NCBI GenBank assembly: GCA_046263755.1
Contig: JBJYZC010000023.1
Span: forward strand, 1-28,460
Source: Lachnocurva sp029100405
GTDB lineage: Bacteria; Bacillota; Clostridia; Lachnospirales; Lachnospiraceae
Direction of reading: 5' to 3'
DNA: 28,460 bases
The translations under genes and the position numbers were made by a program. Below the pieces are notes generated by a model. The model was not told the origin of the DNA. It made no database searches and was given only the letters and a program-made list of their open reading frames with translations. Shown here one piece after another: positions 1-7,385 of the stretch (within the stretch, counting starts at the first letter, position 1; every line of letters begins with the position of its first letter).

Positions 1-20
1 TGCTGTATACTCTTATTCAT
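1..20 (-). CDS. Start of an unidentified gene leaving the window
   Basis: Read on the minus strand, an ATG at 20-18 opens a frame (MNKSIQ...) that runs off the left edge. It is preceded by a good ribosome binding site (AAAGGAG, about eight bases upstream). Only six codons are visible, so no product can be named. Its start region lies in one arm of an inverted repeat described in the next entry. Confidence 0.45.
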
Positions 21-87
21 AGAGAACATCTCCTTTGCAAGGTTTTTTGGTTTTCCGCTTAATACCTTATCACAGGTGATGTTCTCT
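21..87 (-). promoter_or_regulatory. Inverted repeat enclosing the ribosome binding site of the left-edge gene
   Basis: AGAGAACATC (21-30) and GATGTTCTCT (78-87) are perfect 10-bp inverted repeats. On the minus-strand transcript the downstream arm covers the spacer between Shine-Dalgarno and ATG and the edge of the Shine-Dalgarno, so pairing would hinder initiation. The 47-base loop contains smaller self-complementary pieces such as CCTTGCAAAGG. I do not recognise a riboswitch class. Confidence 0.35.
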
Positions 88-172
88 TTTTATATTTTTT
101 CCGACTAAAACTTTACGCTAGCATTTCCAAATGAAACCACACATGATTTTTAGGCTGTGCATCTGACATTAG

Positions 173-234
173 AAAAAAAGCAAAATCAAATCGACGATCC
201 CTAGGCCGGCTCCTTCTACGATCAAATCGTCGAT
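173..234 (-). terminator. Probable intrinsic terminator of the dapF-dapL-EamA operon
   Basis: On the minus strand, downstream of the EamA stop codon, ATCGACGAT (234-226) can pair with ATCGTCGAT (198-190). The downstream arm is followed by a U-rich tail ending in seven Us (complement of 179-173). The 27-base loop holds further self-complementary sequence. The long loop makes it a medium-quality terminator. The neighbourhood also holds a degenerate second copy of the 3' end of the transporter gene (about 195-222 against 245-276). Confidence 0.45.
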
Positions 235-248
235 CATATCGCCGATCC

Positions 249-1139
249 TTACTCCGGCTTCTTCTTCGAGATCAAGAAGAGCATGAAAAAGATACAGGCA
301 AATCCGACCAGATCCCAGAAACCGAAGGGAGAATGGAAAACCAAGGCAGAAACCAAAGCAGCGGTCACAGGTTCGGAAAAGCCGTAAAGGATGCCCCGAT
401 TTGGTCCGATCAGGCTGACACCTTTGATATAAGAAGTGAAAGCCAGGATATTCCCTACAATGACTACAAATACAATTCCAAAGAGACCAACCATACTTGG
501 CCTGTATTGGATCGTGAAGCCACCGGTAAGAAGGCCGATAATAATGCCGCCGGCCAGAAAGGACCAGGCCTGGAGGACGGTGACAGGATAATGTTTTGTG
601 AGGAATGGTGCAGCCAGATTATAAACGCAGACGAAGGCTGCGCAGAGGACTCCGGTCACGATTGCAATGGGCGGAAAAGCCAGTTCCTGCAGATTACCGT
701 GGGTGATGATCAGAAGGACCCCGACAAAAGCCAGGCCAATGCTTGCAACTTCGACAAGCATTGGCCGCTTTTTATTGATGAAACAGGTCAGGACCAGGAT
801 CATGACGGGCGATAAGTCCTGCATGATCGTGGCAAGGCCGGCGGATGAATATTGAATGGTCATGAAATAGGTAAGCTGACAGAAGGACACACCCAGAATT
901 CCATAGATGGTCAGGAGAAGAAGCGTCCGCTTGTGCTTTACGATATCGAAAAGAAGTCTTTTCTCACGAATCAGACAATAGATAAAAAGGATGAGCCCTG
1001 CGAGAAAAAGGCGGATGGGGGTCAGCCAGCGGGCGTCCATTCCCTCTTTTGTGAAAAGGAATTGGCCCATGGAGCCGGACAGCCCCCAGCAGATCCCGCC
1101 AAAGGTCGTAAGAAACGCACCCTTCGATTTCTGTGACAT
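249..1139 (-). CDS. EamA/DMT-family membrane transporter
   Basis: The 296-residue protein is almost entirely hydrophobic, with about ten predicted membrane segments in two repeats of five, the usual layout of EamA (drug/metabolite transporter, RhaT/YdcZ-like) proteins. The N-terminal repeat begins with GGICWGLSGSMGQ and the second near residue 155; the tail is a basic KKKPE. Family members export or import amino acids, nucleobases or other small metabolites. Its ATG shares one base with the dapL stop codon (TGATG on the minus strand), so it is probably translated by coupling to dapL. That context suggests a role with diaminopimelate or lysine, but the substrate is not shown by the sequence. 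Confidence 0.85.
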   Translation of the reverse strand: MSQKSKGAFLTTFGGICWGLSGSMGQFLFTKEGMDARWLTPIRLFLAGLILFIYCLIREKRLLFDIVKHKRTLLLLTIYGILGVSFCQLTYFMTIQYSSAGLATIMQDLSPVMILVLTCFINKKRPMLVEVASIGLAFVGVLLIITHGNLQELAFPPIAIVTGVLCAAFVCVYNLAAPFLTKHYPVTVLQAWSFLAGGIIIGLLTGGFTIQYRPSMVGLFGIVFVVIVGNILAFTSYIKGVSLIGPNRGILYGFSEPVTAALVSALVFHSPFGFWDLVGFACIFFMLFLISKKKPE

Positions 1140-2353
1140 CAGATTTTCTTGATCCTCTCCAAAGCAGCCAGGGTATTCTCATAGGAACCGAAGGCAGTCA
1201 GGCGGAAATAACCTTCTCCGCTCGGACCGAAGCCTGCACCCGGTGTGCCGACAACATGAGCCTTATCCAGGAGATAATCGAAGAAATCCCAGGAAGTCAT
1301 GTTTTCCGGAGTCTTCAGCCAGATATAGGGTGCATTGATGCCACCGTAGACTTCAAAGCCTGCGTCAGCAAGGCCTGCTTTGATGGTATGGGCATTTCGC
1401 ATATAATAAGCCACTTCTTCCTTGACCTGCTTCTGTCCTTCATCGGAGTAGACGGCCTCGCCGGCTCTCTGAACAATGTAGGGCGCACCGTTGAACTTCG
1501 TTCCATGTCTTCTGGCCCACATATCGTGAAGGCTGGCACCATTGGATACCAGGTCTTTGGGAACTACGGTAAAGCCGAGACGGACACCGGTGAAGCCGGC
1601 ATTCTTGGAGAATGAGCGGATCTCAATGGCACAGGTTCTGGCTCCTTCACACTCATAGATGGAGTGGGGCACATCATCCTCAGTGATATAGGACTCGTAT
1701 GCGGCATCGTAGATGATCAGAGCCCCCTCCCGGTTGGCATAATCCACCCAGTCCTGGAGCTGTTTCTTATTCAAGGTTGTTCCGGTCGGGTTATTGGGAT
1801 TGCAGAGATAGATGATATCCATTTTCCGTTTCGGAAATTCCGGAACGAAGCCATTCTCTCTGACACAAGGCATGTAGACGACATCAGACCATTTGCCACT
1901 GGCCTCGTCATAAGTTCCGCAACGGCCTGCCATGACATTGGAGTCAATGTAGACCGGATAGACAGGATCGGTCACAGCGATAATATTATCCACGCTGAAG
2001 AGTTCCTGAATATTTCCGGAATCGGATTTAGCACCGTCAGAAATGAAGATCTCATCGGAATGAACCTCTGCTTTCAGGGGCTTGTAGACCTTCTCCACCA
2101 GGATATCCCGTAAGAAGGGATAGCCGAGATCCGGAGAATATCCATGGAAGGTCTCGGCATGACCCATTTCATCGACCGATTTATGAAGCGCTTCAATAAC
2201 CTTTGGAACCAGAGGCTGGGTGACATCGCCGATACCGAGCCGGATCAGATCGGCATCGGGATTGGCTTCCTTATAGGCAGCTACCTTTTTGGCAATGGTG
2301 CTGAAGAGATAGTTACCGGGGAGCTTCTGGTAGTTGGTATTGATTTTATACAT
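1139..2353 (-). CDS. dapL: LL-diaminopimelate aminotransferase
   Basis: This 404-residue protein is a fold-type I, PLP-dependent aminotransferase of normal DapL length. It begins with the family-typical N-terminus (YKINTNYQKLPGNYLF) and has CNPNNPTG around residues 184-191 and the PLP-binding lysine K250 in SFSKNAGFTGVRLG. The enzyme converts tetrahydrodipicolinate directly to LL-diaminopimelate using glutamate, bypassing the acetyl and succinyl branches of lysine and peptidoglycan synthesis. It lies downstream of dapF, which catalyses the next step, and overlaps the following EamA gene by one base. The start is preceded by GAAGGAGG with normal spacing. Confidence 0.96.
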   Translation of the reverse strand: MYKINTNYQKLPGNYLFSTIAKKVAAYKEANPDADLIRLGIGDVTQPLVPKVIEALHKSVDEMGHAETFHGYSPDLGYPFLRDILVEKVYKPLKAEVHSDEIFISDGAKSDSGNIQELFSVDNIIAVTDPVYPVYIDSNVMAGRCGTYDEASGKWSDVVYMPCVRENGFVPEFPKRKMDIIYLCNPNNPTGTTLNKKQLQDWVDYANREGALIIYDAAYESYITEDDVPHSIYECEGARTCAIEIRSFSKNAGFTGVRLGFTVVPKDLVSNGASLHDMWARRHGTKFNGAPYIVQRAGEAVYSDEGQKQVKEEVAYYMRNAHTIKAGLADAGFEVYGGINAPYIWLKTPENMTSWDFFDYLLDKAHVVGTPGAGFGPSGEGYFRLTAFGSYENTLAALERIKKI

Positions 2354-2374
2354 CGTTTTCCTCCTTCAATTTTT

Positions 2375-2506
2375 CAGATATCAGATGGCAATGATTCGGA
2401 TATCAGATAGCAATGATTCAGATATCAGATGGCAATGATTCAGATATCAGATGGCAATGATTCAGATATCAGATGGCAATGATTCAAATATCAGATGGTA
2501 ATATTA
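2375..2506. repeat. 22-bp tandem minisatellite, six copies
   Basis: Six head-to-tail copies of a 22-bp unit run from 2375 to 2506; each contains ATATCAGATGGCAATGATT. Copies 3, 4 and 5 are identical, copies 1 and 2 differ by one or two bases, and copy 6 is degenerate and overlaps the 3' end of dapF, including its stop codon. The array fills the dapF-dapL spacer. It was probably seeded by duplication of the dapF terminus (minus-strand ATTACCATCTGATATT against unit ATTGCCATCTGATATC). Confidence 0.95.
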
Positions 2507-3330
2507 CCGGAAAAGACCGTCGTAGCCGGGCCTTCCATATAGATGGTATCTTCTTTTTCATCCCAGGTATTCTGGAGATGGCCGCCCAAAAGTTCGATGT
2601 CGCAGGTTCTGTCTGCCAAGCCGTTTTTCACGGCAGCGGCCAGGATGGCACAGGAACCGGTTCCGCAGGCCAGAGTCTCGCCGGAACCTCTTTCCCAGAC
2701 CCGCATACGAAGATGTGTCCGATCCAGGACATTCACGAACTCGGTATTTACGCCTTCCGGGAAGATGGGATTTTTTTCAAAATGTGGACCGATCTTTTCC
2801 AGATCCAGATCCCGGACATCTTCTTTACAGAAGATGACAAAGTGGGGATTGCCCATGGAAACCGCTGTGCCGAAATATTCTTTTCCAAGTACGGTCAGTG
2901 GCTGATTTACCATTTGCGGACCGTCAAATGTTACCGGTACCAGCTTGGACTCGAAAACAGGAGCGCCCATATTGACGCGGACTTTTTCAATTTTTCCATC
3001 CGGCCCCGGTGTCATGACAAGCGTCTTAATTCCAGCCAGAGTCTCGACTGTGATTGTCGTTTTCTTTGTCATACCATGGTCATAGACATATTTACCGACG
3101 CAGCGGATGCCATTTCCACACATCTTACCGCGGGAACCGTCAGCGTTATACATGATCATCTGGAAATCTGCAACGTTACTCCCGGCAATCAGGATCAGTC
3201 CGTCCGAACCGATGCCAAAATGGCGGTCACTGACAAAGCGGGCTGTTCCCTCCGGATCCGGGATCATATTTTTTGTGACGTCGACATAGACATAGTCATT
3301 GCCGCAGCCATGCATTTTTGTAAATTCCAT
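2491..3330 (-). CDS. dapF: Diaminopimelate epimerase
   Basis: This 279-residue protein has the two catalytic cysteines of DapF: C71 in MCGNGIRC and C222 in ACGTGSCA. It also has the N-terminal FTKMHGCGNDYVYVD signature. It interconverts LL- and meso-diaminopimelate, supplying peptidoglycan and lysine. The length is normal for the family. The start has a strong AAAGGAGG site seven bases upstream. It is the first gene of the dapF-dapL-EamA group; the last codons and the stop lie in the first unit, in the direction of transcription, of the downstream 22-bp repeat array. Confidence 0.97.
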   Translation of the reverse strand: MEFTKMHGCGNDYVYVDVTKNMIPDPEGTARFVSDRHFGIGSDGLILIAGSNVADFQMIMYNADGSRGKMCGNGIRCVGKYVYDHGMTKKTTITVETLAGIKTLVMTPGPDGKIEKVRVNMGAPVFESKLVPVTFDGPQMVNQPLTVLGKEYFGTAVSMGNPHFVIFCKEDVRDLDLEKIGPHFEKNPIFPEGVNTEFVNVLDRTHLRMRVWERGSGETLACGTGSCAILAAAVKNGLADRTCDIELLGGHLQNTWDEKEDTIYMEGPATTVFSGNITI

Positions 3331-3425
3331 AGAGGATTCCTCCTTTTTTTCAGTTATAATACTTTTCTCGTCGGCATTCTAGTTAGATCTTGCACATAAC
3401 CGGCGAAAAGACAGGACAATCAAAG

Positions 3426-3986
3426 CTAGCGAAAAGCCAGGATCATCTGGGCCGTCTCAACCAGGCTCCGTCCCATATCCATGGAGTTCTTCTGCAGATA
3501 GCGGAAAGCCTCCGGCTCTGACATATGGTTTCTCTCCATAATAAGGATCTTGGCCTCGTCCAGAAGCCTCTGGTCTTCGGCAGATCGGGGCTTGGGTTTC
3601 TTGTTTCTCTTTTCTTTTTTCTTTTCCTGACGATAGACATATTCCAGTCCGCCCAGCATCATATCGACGGTCTCGATGAGATCCGTGGAATGAATCGGCG
3701 CAGACAGGGCCATGACATCCTCTTCCTTACGTTCTGCTATGTGCCTTTGGGAATCCAGAAGCAGCATTTCGTAGAAGGAAGACATGCGATGAAGGACATG
3801 GACATAATCGGTATCCTTCATTCGAACCGGACAGATCAGAAGCCCGGTATTATCTTCGGACATCTCCCGGAGGGCTTCACTGCCGCCGGAGACGATCCGG
3901 ACATCCTCGAAGCCATGTCGAAGGAGAAGCGTACGAATCTTTTCAGATGTCGTTTCGTTTGGAAAAGCCAATAGGATAAAACTCAA
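3426..3986 (-). CDS. ANTAR-domain transcription antiterminator with a pseudo-receiver domain
   Basis: The 186-residue protein has a receiver-like N-terminal half (about 1-115), a basic linker (about 117-134, KKKEKRNKKPKPR) and a C-terminal ANTAR RNA-binding domain (about 136-182) with LLDEAKILIM and EAFRYLQKNSMD. The receiver half lacks the acidic pair of strand 1 (ILLAFPNE) and has Cys where the phospho-acceptor Asp is expected (LLICPVRM), so it is unlikely to be phosphorylated. The start is TTG at 3986-3984, with AAGGAG seven bases upstream. It lies 19 bases after the glutamine synthetase homologue, in the same operon. As I recall, clostridial glnA genes can be followed by an ANTAR regulator (called GlnR in Clostridium saccharobutylicum) that controls glutamine synthetase and glutamate synthase; that precedent fits here. 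Confidence 0.9.
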   Translation of the reverse strand: MSFILLAFPNETTSEKIRTLLLRHGFEDVRIVSGGSEALREMSEDNTGLLICPVRMKDTDYVHVLHRMSSFYEMLLLDSQRHIAERKEEDVMALSAPIHSTDLIETVDMMLGGLEYVYRQEKKKEKRNKKPKPRSAEDQRLLDEAKILIMERNHMSEPEAFRYLQKNSMDMGRSLVETAQMILAFR

Positions 3987-4005
3987 TATGGCTCTCCTTC
4001 TTCCA

Positions 4006-5295
4006 TCAGATCCGGCCTAAGTATTCCCGGATCTCCCAGTCGGTAACTTCTTTTGCATAGGAATCCCATTCCGCTTTCTTTTCGGAAATGTAGACCGATG
4101 CGTAGTTATCACCATAAAGCTGTCGGAAGAAATCGTCTTCAGAAAAGGCTTTTATAGCGTCAATCAGAGTTTCAGGCAGAGCCTGACCCTGGCAGTCCGG
4201 CTTAGGCAGAGGAAGTTTCTTTTCGATTCCTTCCAGTCCTGCTGCCAGGAGATATGCAATATTTAAATATGGATTGGTTGCTCCATCCGGCAGTTCCCAT
4301 TCGATGACCGTCCGGTCATTTTCATTTTTTGATACCGTAACCAGTGCCCGGTAATCGGAAGGAGACCAGTAGATCCCTTTCGGATCATGGAAACGGGAGA
4401 TGGAACGCTTATAGGAATTTACAATGGGATTGGCAATGGCACAGGCACCCCGCATATGAGCGAGCAGTCCTGCAATAAAATGCTTTCCGTCTTCGCTTAA
4501 GCCATAAGCATCGTTCGGATCCGTAAACCAGTCTTTGGTCAGGTCCTGACAGGATGCATTCAATGCCATGGCAGAACCGGGCAGATCCGCCCGGGGCTTA
4601 GGCATGAAGGTCGCATAGAAACCATGACGGACTGCAATGGTCCGGACGGTATTTCTTAAGGTCAGGATCCGGTCCGCCATACGGATGCCGGTCGCCTTCT
4701 GGAAAGACACCGCATGTTGAGCAGGAGCATCTTCGTGATGAGAAGATTCCATTTCAAATCCCAGATTTTCCAGGGCGAAAATGATATCCCGGCGGGCATT
4801 TTCTCCGGAGTCCAGAGGCGCCATATCCAGATAATAGGCACGCTCCGTTGTCTGATTGGTCGGAAGACCGTTTTCATCGGTATCAAAGAGGAAGAATTCG
4901 CATTCCGGGTTCAATTCAATGTAGAGCCCCTTTTCTTCTGCACGCTTCAGCTGCTGACGGAGGATGGTTCTGGGACTTTCCGGTAAGAGATTTCCCTCCC
5001 GATCCGTAAGGTCACATAAGAAACGGGCGACTTTGCCGTTCTGCGGCCTCCAGGGCAGAATAGCGAAGGTATCCAGATCCGGCATCAGATAGATGTTCCG
5101 ATAGCCTAAGGCCTTGGCACCCCGGATATGAAAACCGTCAATGGAACAGCTGCCGTCCAATGCCTTTTTGATCTGGGCTCCGGTCACGGCAATATTCCGA
5201 AGGACACCAAAAAAGTCTGCAAACTGCAAGCGGATGAACTTGACGTCCTCTTCATCGATCATGTGTAAGATGTCTTCTTTTGTGTAATAACTCAT
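4006..5295 (-). CDS. Type I glutamine synthetase homologue with a degraded active site
   Basis: The 429-residue protein aligns along its length with clostridial/Bacillus GlnA: IRLQFADFFG, ECEFFLF, SHHEDAPAQH, ATFMPKP, NPIVNSYKR and NPYLN are clear matches. Many residues needed for catalysis are replaced. Using Salmonella numbering from a mental alignment with Bacillus GlnA, E220 is A195, N264 is P239, H269 is A244, E327 is H303, R339 is Y315, R344 is T320, R355 is V330 and R359 is E334. Kept are E129/E131 (E131/E133), E212 (E188), R321 (R297) and E357 (E332). It is therefore probably not a working glutamine synthetase and more likely a binding or regulatory protein. It is followed by the ANTAR gene. 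Start: ATG with AGGAGG five bases upstream. Intact glutamine synthetase activity could come from glnN at 7512. Confidence 0.9.
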   Translation of the reverse strand: MSYYTKEDILHMIDEEDVKFIRLQFADFFGVLRNIAVTGAQIKKALDGSCSIDGFHIRGAKALGYRNIYLMPDLDTFAILPWRPQNGKVARFLCDLTDREGNLLPESPRTILRQQLKRAEEKGLYIELNPECEFFLFDTDENGLPTNQTTERAYYLDMAPLDSGENARRDIIFALENLGFEMESSHHEDAPAQHAVSFQKATGIRMADRILTLRNTVRTIAVRHGFYATFMPKPRADLPGSAMALNASCQDLTKDWFTDPNDAYGLSEDGKHFIAGLLAHMRGACAIANPIVNSYKRSISRFHDPKGIYWSPSDYRALVTVSKNENDRTVIEWELPDGATNPYLNIAYLLAAGLEGIEKKLPLPKPDCQGQALPETLIDAIKAFSEDDFFRQLYGDNYASVYISEKKAEWDSYAKEVTDWEIREYLGRI

Positions 5296-5360
5296 GACAG
5301 CCTCCTGTTTCTGATTCCTCTTGGGAGCTTTTTCCTTTTTCTTTTTCCCGTTTTCGTTTC

Positions 5361-5499
5361 GATATCAGGCGGTAAAGCCTTCAAGGCAATAGTCATGGCT
5401 TAGCCTCGATACAAGGCACGTTTTGCCTGATCGCGAGACAGGACCTTTTCGAGTCTCACTCCTGTCGTCATCGGAAAGCGGCATACTTAGCCTGATATC
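5361..5499 (-). ncRNA. Possible structured leader RNA upstream of the glutamine synthetase-like/ANTAR operon
   Basis: On the minus strand the 211-base spacer between pyrG and the GS-like gene contains a perfect 10-bp closing stem, GATATCAGGC (5499-5490) with GCCTGATATC (5370-5361). Inside are GACAGGA/TCCTGTC, which competes with an overlapping GAGAC/GTCTC pairing, and a hairpin AGGCA-AAACG-TGCCT closed by CGAT/ATCG. A further AAGCC/GGCTT pairing is possible. No U-tract follows, so it is not a simple terminator. I recognise no Rfam class. Nothing else is visible in this spacer except the purine-rich stretch and ribosome site before the gene. Confidence 0.35.
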
Positions 5500-5506
5500 A
5501 CAGGAC

Positions 5507-7114
5507 CTACTGATTCTGGTAGTCCACAGCTGCCTGCACCAGACCGCGGAAGAGGGGGTGGGCCTTATTGGGTCTGGATTTAAATTCCGGATGGGCCTGG
5601 GTCCCGATATAAAAAGGATGATCCTGGATCTCAACCATCTCCACGATCCTTTCATCCGGAGAGAGGCCGACGGTCTTAAGACCCTTCTGATTCATGATGG
5701 CCCTGTAATCATTATTGAACTCATATCTGTGACGATGACGTTCGGAGATCTCTCTTGAGCCGTAGAGCTTCATGGAGAGGGAATTACTGTCCAGTATGCA
5801 GGGATATGCGCCCAGACGCATGGTTCCGCCAAGGTCTGTGACATCTTTCTGCGATGCCATAAGGTCAATGACCGGATGCAGGGTGTCAGGAGCAAATTCC
5901 GTGGAGTTTGCATCATGATATCCCAGAACATCTCTGGCAAAGGCAACGACTGCCATCTGCATGCCCAGACAGATACCGAGATAAGGAATCTTCTTTTCTC
6001 TGGCATAACTTGCAGCGATGATCATGCCCTCGGTGCCACGATTTCCGAAACCGCCCGGAACCAGAATGCCGGAAACACCCTTTAAGAGCTTGTCAGCACC
6101 TTCTTTTTCCACCTCTTCGGAATCCACCCAGCGGATCTTGACCTTGGTCTGGGTAGCAATGCCGCCATGGGCCAGGGCTTCTACGACCGAGAGATAAGCG
6201 TCATGCAGTGTGATGTATTTACCTACAATAGCGATCTCGGTTTCCTGCTTGGGATGGTGTTCTCGGTCGACCATCTCTTCCCATTCTTTTAATCCGGTCG
6301 GCTCCGGATTCGGGAGATTCAGGCATTCCAGGACAGCGCCGGCCAGGTTTTCCTTTTCCATAAGAAGAGGAACACTGTAGAGTGACGGAGCATCCAGGTT
6401 CTGAATAACGTGATCGCTCTGGACATTACAGAAGAGGGCGATCTTATCCTTCATGGACTGAGGCAGAGGATATTCGGTCCGGCAGACCAGGATGTCCGGC
6501 TGGATACCGATCTCCAGACACTTCTTAACGGACATCTGCGTCGGCTTGGTCTTCATTTCCTGGGAGACGCGGAGATAGGGGATGAGAGTGACATGGATCA
6601 TGATGGCATTTTCCCGTCCGATATCGTGCTGGAACTGGCGGATGGCTTCGAGGAAAGGCTGGCTCTCGATATCACCGACAGTACCGCCGACTTCGATGAT
6701 GGCGATCCGATCTTCCTTGGGGTCATCGCTGCGATAGAAGCGGGACTTGATCTCGTTTGTGATATGAGGAATGACCTGAACGGTGCCTCCGCCGTAGTCT
6801 CCGTGTCTTTCTTTATTCAGAACGGACCAGTAAATCTTGCCGGAGGTGACATTGGCATTGTGATCAAGGGATTCGTCGATGAAACGCTCATAGTGGCCCA
6901 GATCCAGGTCAGTTTCGGTTCCGTCATCCGTGACATAGACCTCGCCGTGCTGGATGGGATTCATGGTACCCGGGTCTACATTGATATAGGGATCGAATTT
7001 CTGCATGGTGACACGATATCCCCGGGCCTTTAAGAGGCGTCCCAGAGAGGCTGCCGTGATGCCCTTGCCGAGGCCGGAGACAACGCCGCCTGTTACGAAT
7101 ACGTACTTGATCAT
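5507..7114 (-). CDS. pyrG: CTP synthase (glutamine-hydrolysing)
   Basis: The 535-residue protein has the N-terminal amidoligase domain (GGVVSGLGKGITAASLG at 9-25; GGTVGDIESQPF at 143-154) and a C-terminal class I glutaminase domain (GGFGNRGTEGM; nucleophile C382 in YLGICLGMQ; H508 and E510 in QAHPEF). It makes CTP from UTP, ATP and glutamine. The length is normal. It is transcribed away from glnN and lies upstream of the GS-like/ANTAR pair on the same strand. There is no clear U-tract terminator between them, so read-through is possible. The long upstream leader contains a hairpin described below. Confidence 0.97.
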   Translation of the reverse strand: MIKYVFVTGGVVSGLGKGITAASLGRLLKARGYRVTMQKFDPYINVDPGTMNPIQHGEVYVTDDGTETDLDLGHYERFIDESLDHNANVTSGKIYWSVLNKERHGDYGGGTVQVIPHITNEIKSRFYRSDDPKEDRIAIIEVGGTVGDIESQPFLEAIRQFQHDIGRENAIMIHVTLIPYLRVSQEMKTKPTQMSVKKCLEIGIQPDILVCRTEYPLPQSMKDKIALFCNVQSDHVIQNLDAPSLYSVPLLMEKENLAGAVLECLNLPNPEPTGLKEWEEMVDREHHPKQETEIAIVGKYITLHDAYLSVVEALAHGGIATQTKVKIRWVDSEEVEKEGADKLLKGVSGILVPGGFGNRGTEGMIIAASYAREKKIPYLGICLGMQMAVVAFARDVLGYHDANSTEFAPDTLHPVIDLMASQKDVTDLGGTMRLGAYPCILDSNSLSMKLYGSREISERHRHRYEFNNDYRAIMNQKGLKTVGLSPDERIVEMVEIQDHPFYIGTQAHPEFKSRPNKAHPLFRGLVQAAVDYQNQ

Positions 7115-7156
7115 TTTTCTTCCTTTCTTTTACAAAACATTTTCAAAAGAAAATGC

Positions 7157-7195
7157 CGTCAGCGAAAAGGGGTAAAAACCCCTGCTACGCTGACG
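7157..7195 (-). promoter_or_regulatory. Compound hairpin in the pyrG leader, possible attenuator
   Basis: On the minus strand CGTCAGCG (7195-7188) pairs with CGCTGACG (7164-7157), with an inner GGGGT/ACCCC stem. It is followed by a U-rich stretch (GCATTTTCTTTT) before the pyrG ribosome site, which resembles an attenuator. pyrG of Bacillus subtilis is controlled by an early terminator, but I do not see the run of Gs at a mapped start that this mechanism needs. Further upstream, a second hairpin (CTGTCTGTC 7233-7241 with GACGGACAG 7256-7264) is visible. The rest of the 397-base pyrG-glnN spacer holds the glnN promoter and terminator and an A/T-rich stretch. Confidence 0.45.
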
Positions 7196-7347
7196 ACAAT
7201 GCCAACTCTTGTCTTTCGATCTTAAGTTCGTCCTGTCTGTCAGCTCACGCGTTAGGACGGACAGTAGTCTTCGATTGATAAACATATAGATAAATATACA
7301 CCGGAATCGCCCCTGTGTAAATTATGAAAATGAAATGAAAAAAACCA

Positions 7348-7377
7348 TTGACAAGGCCGGGGTGATTGAACTACAAT
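7348..7377 (+). promoter_or_regulatory. Sigma-A type promoter of glnN-asnB
   Basis: Consensus TTGACA (7348-7353) is followed after 18 bp by TACAAT (7372-7377). The predicted transcript starts near 7384, only a few bases before the leader terminator, so nearly every transcript must pass that terminator. The start point is inferred from spacing. Confidence 0.75.
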
Positions 7378-7385
7378 TCCCACAA

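Noticed and set aside
2375..2506. CRISPR array
   Set aside because: The 22-bp units are directly adjacent with no spacers between them and no cas genes are in view.
5361..5499. T-box, SAM, lysine, cobalamin or hammerhead RNA in the GS-like leader
   Set aside because: None of their conserved core sequences could be found; a GATGA...CGAAA resemblance to a hammerhead core lacks the right flanks and pairing.
5365..5655. Minus-strand ORF across the pyrG end and the spacer
   Set aside because: It overlaps pyrG out of frame, has no recognisable domain, and its spacer part is better explained as structured RNA.
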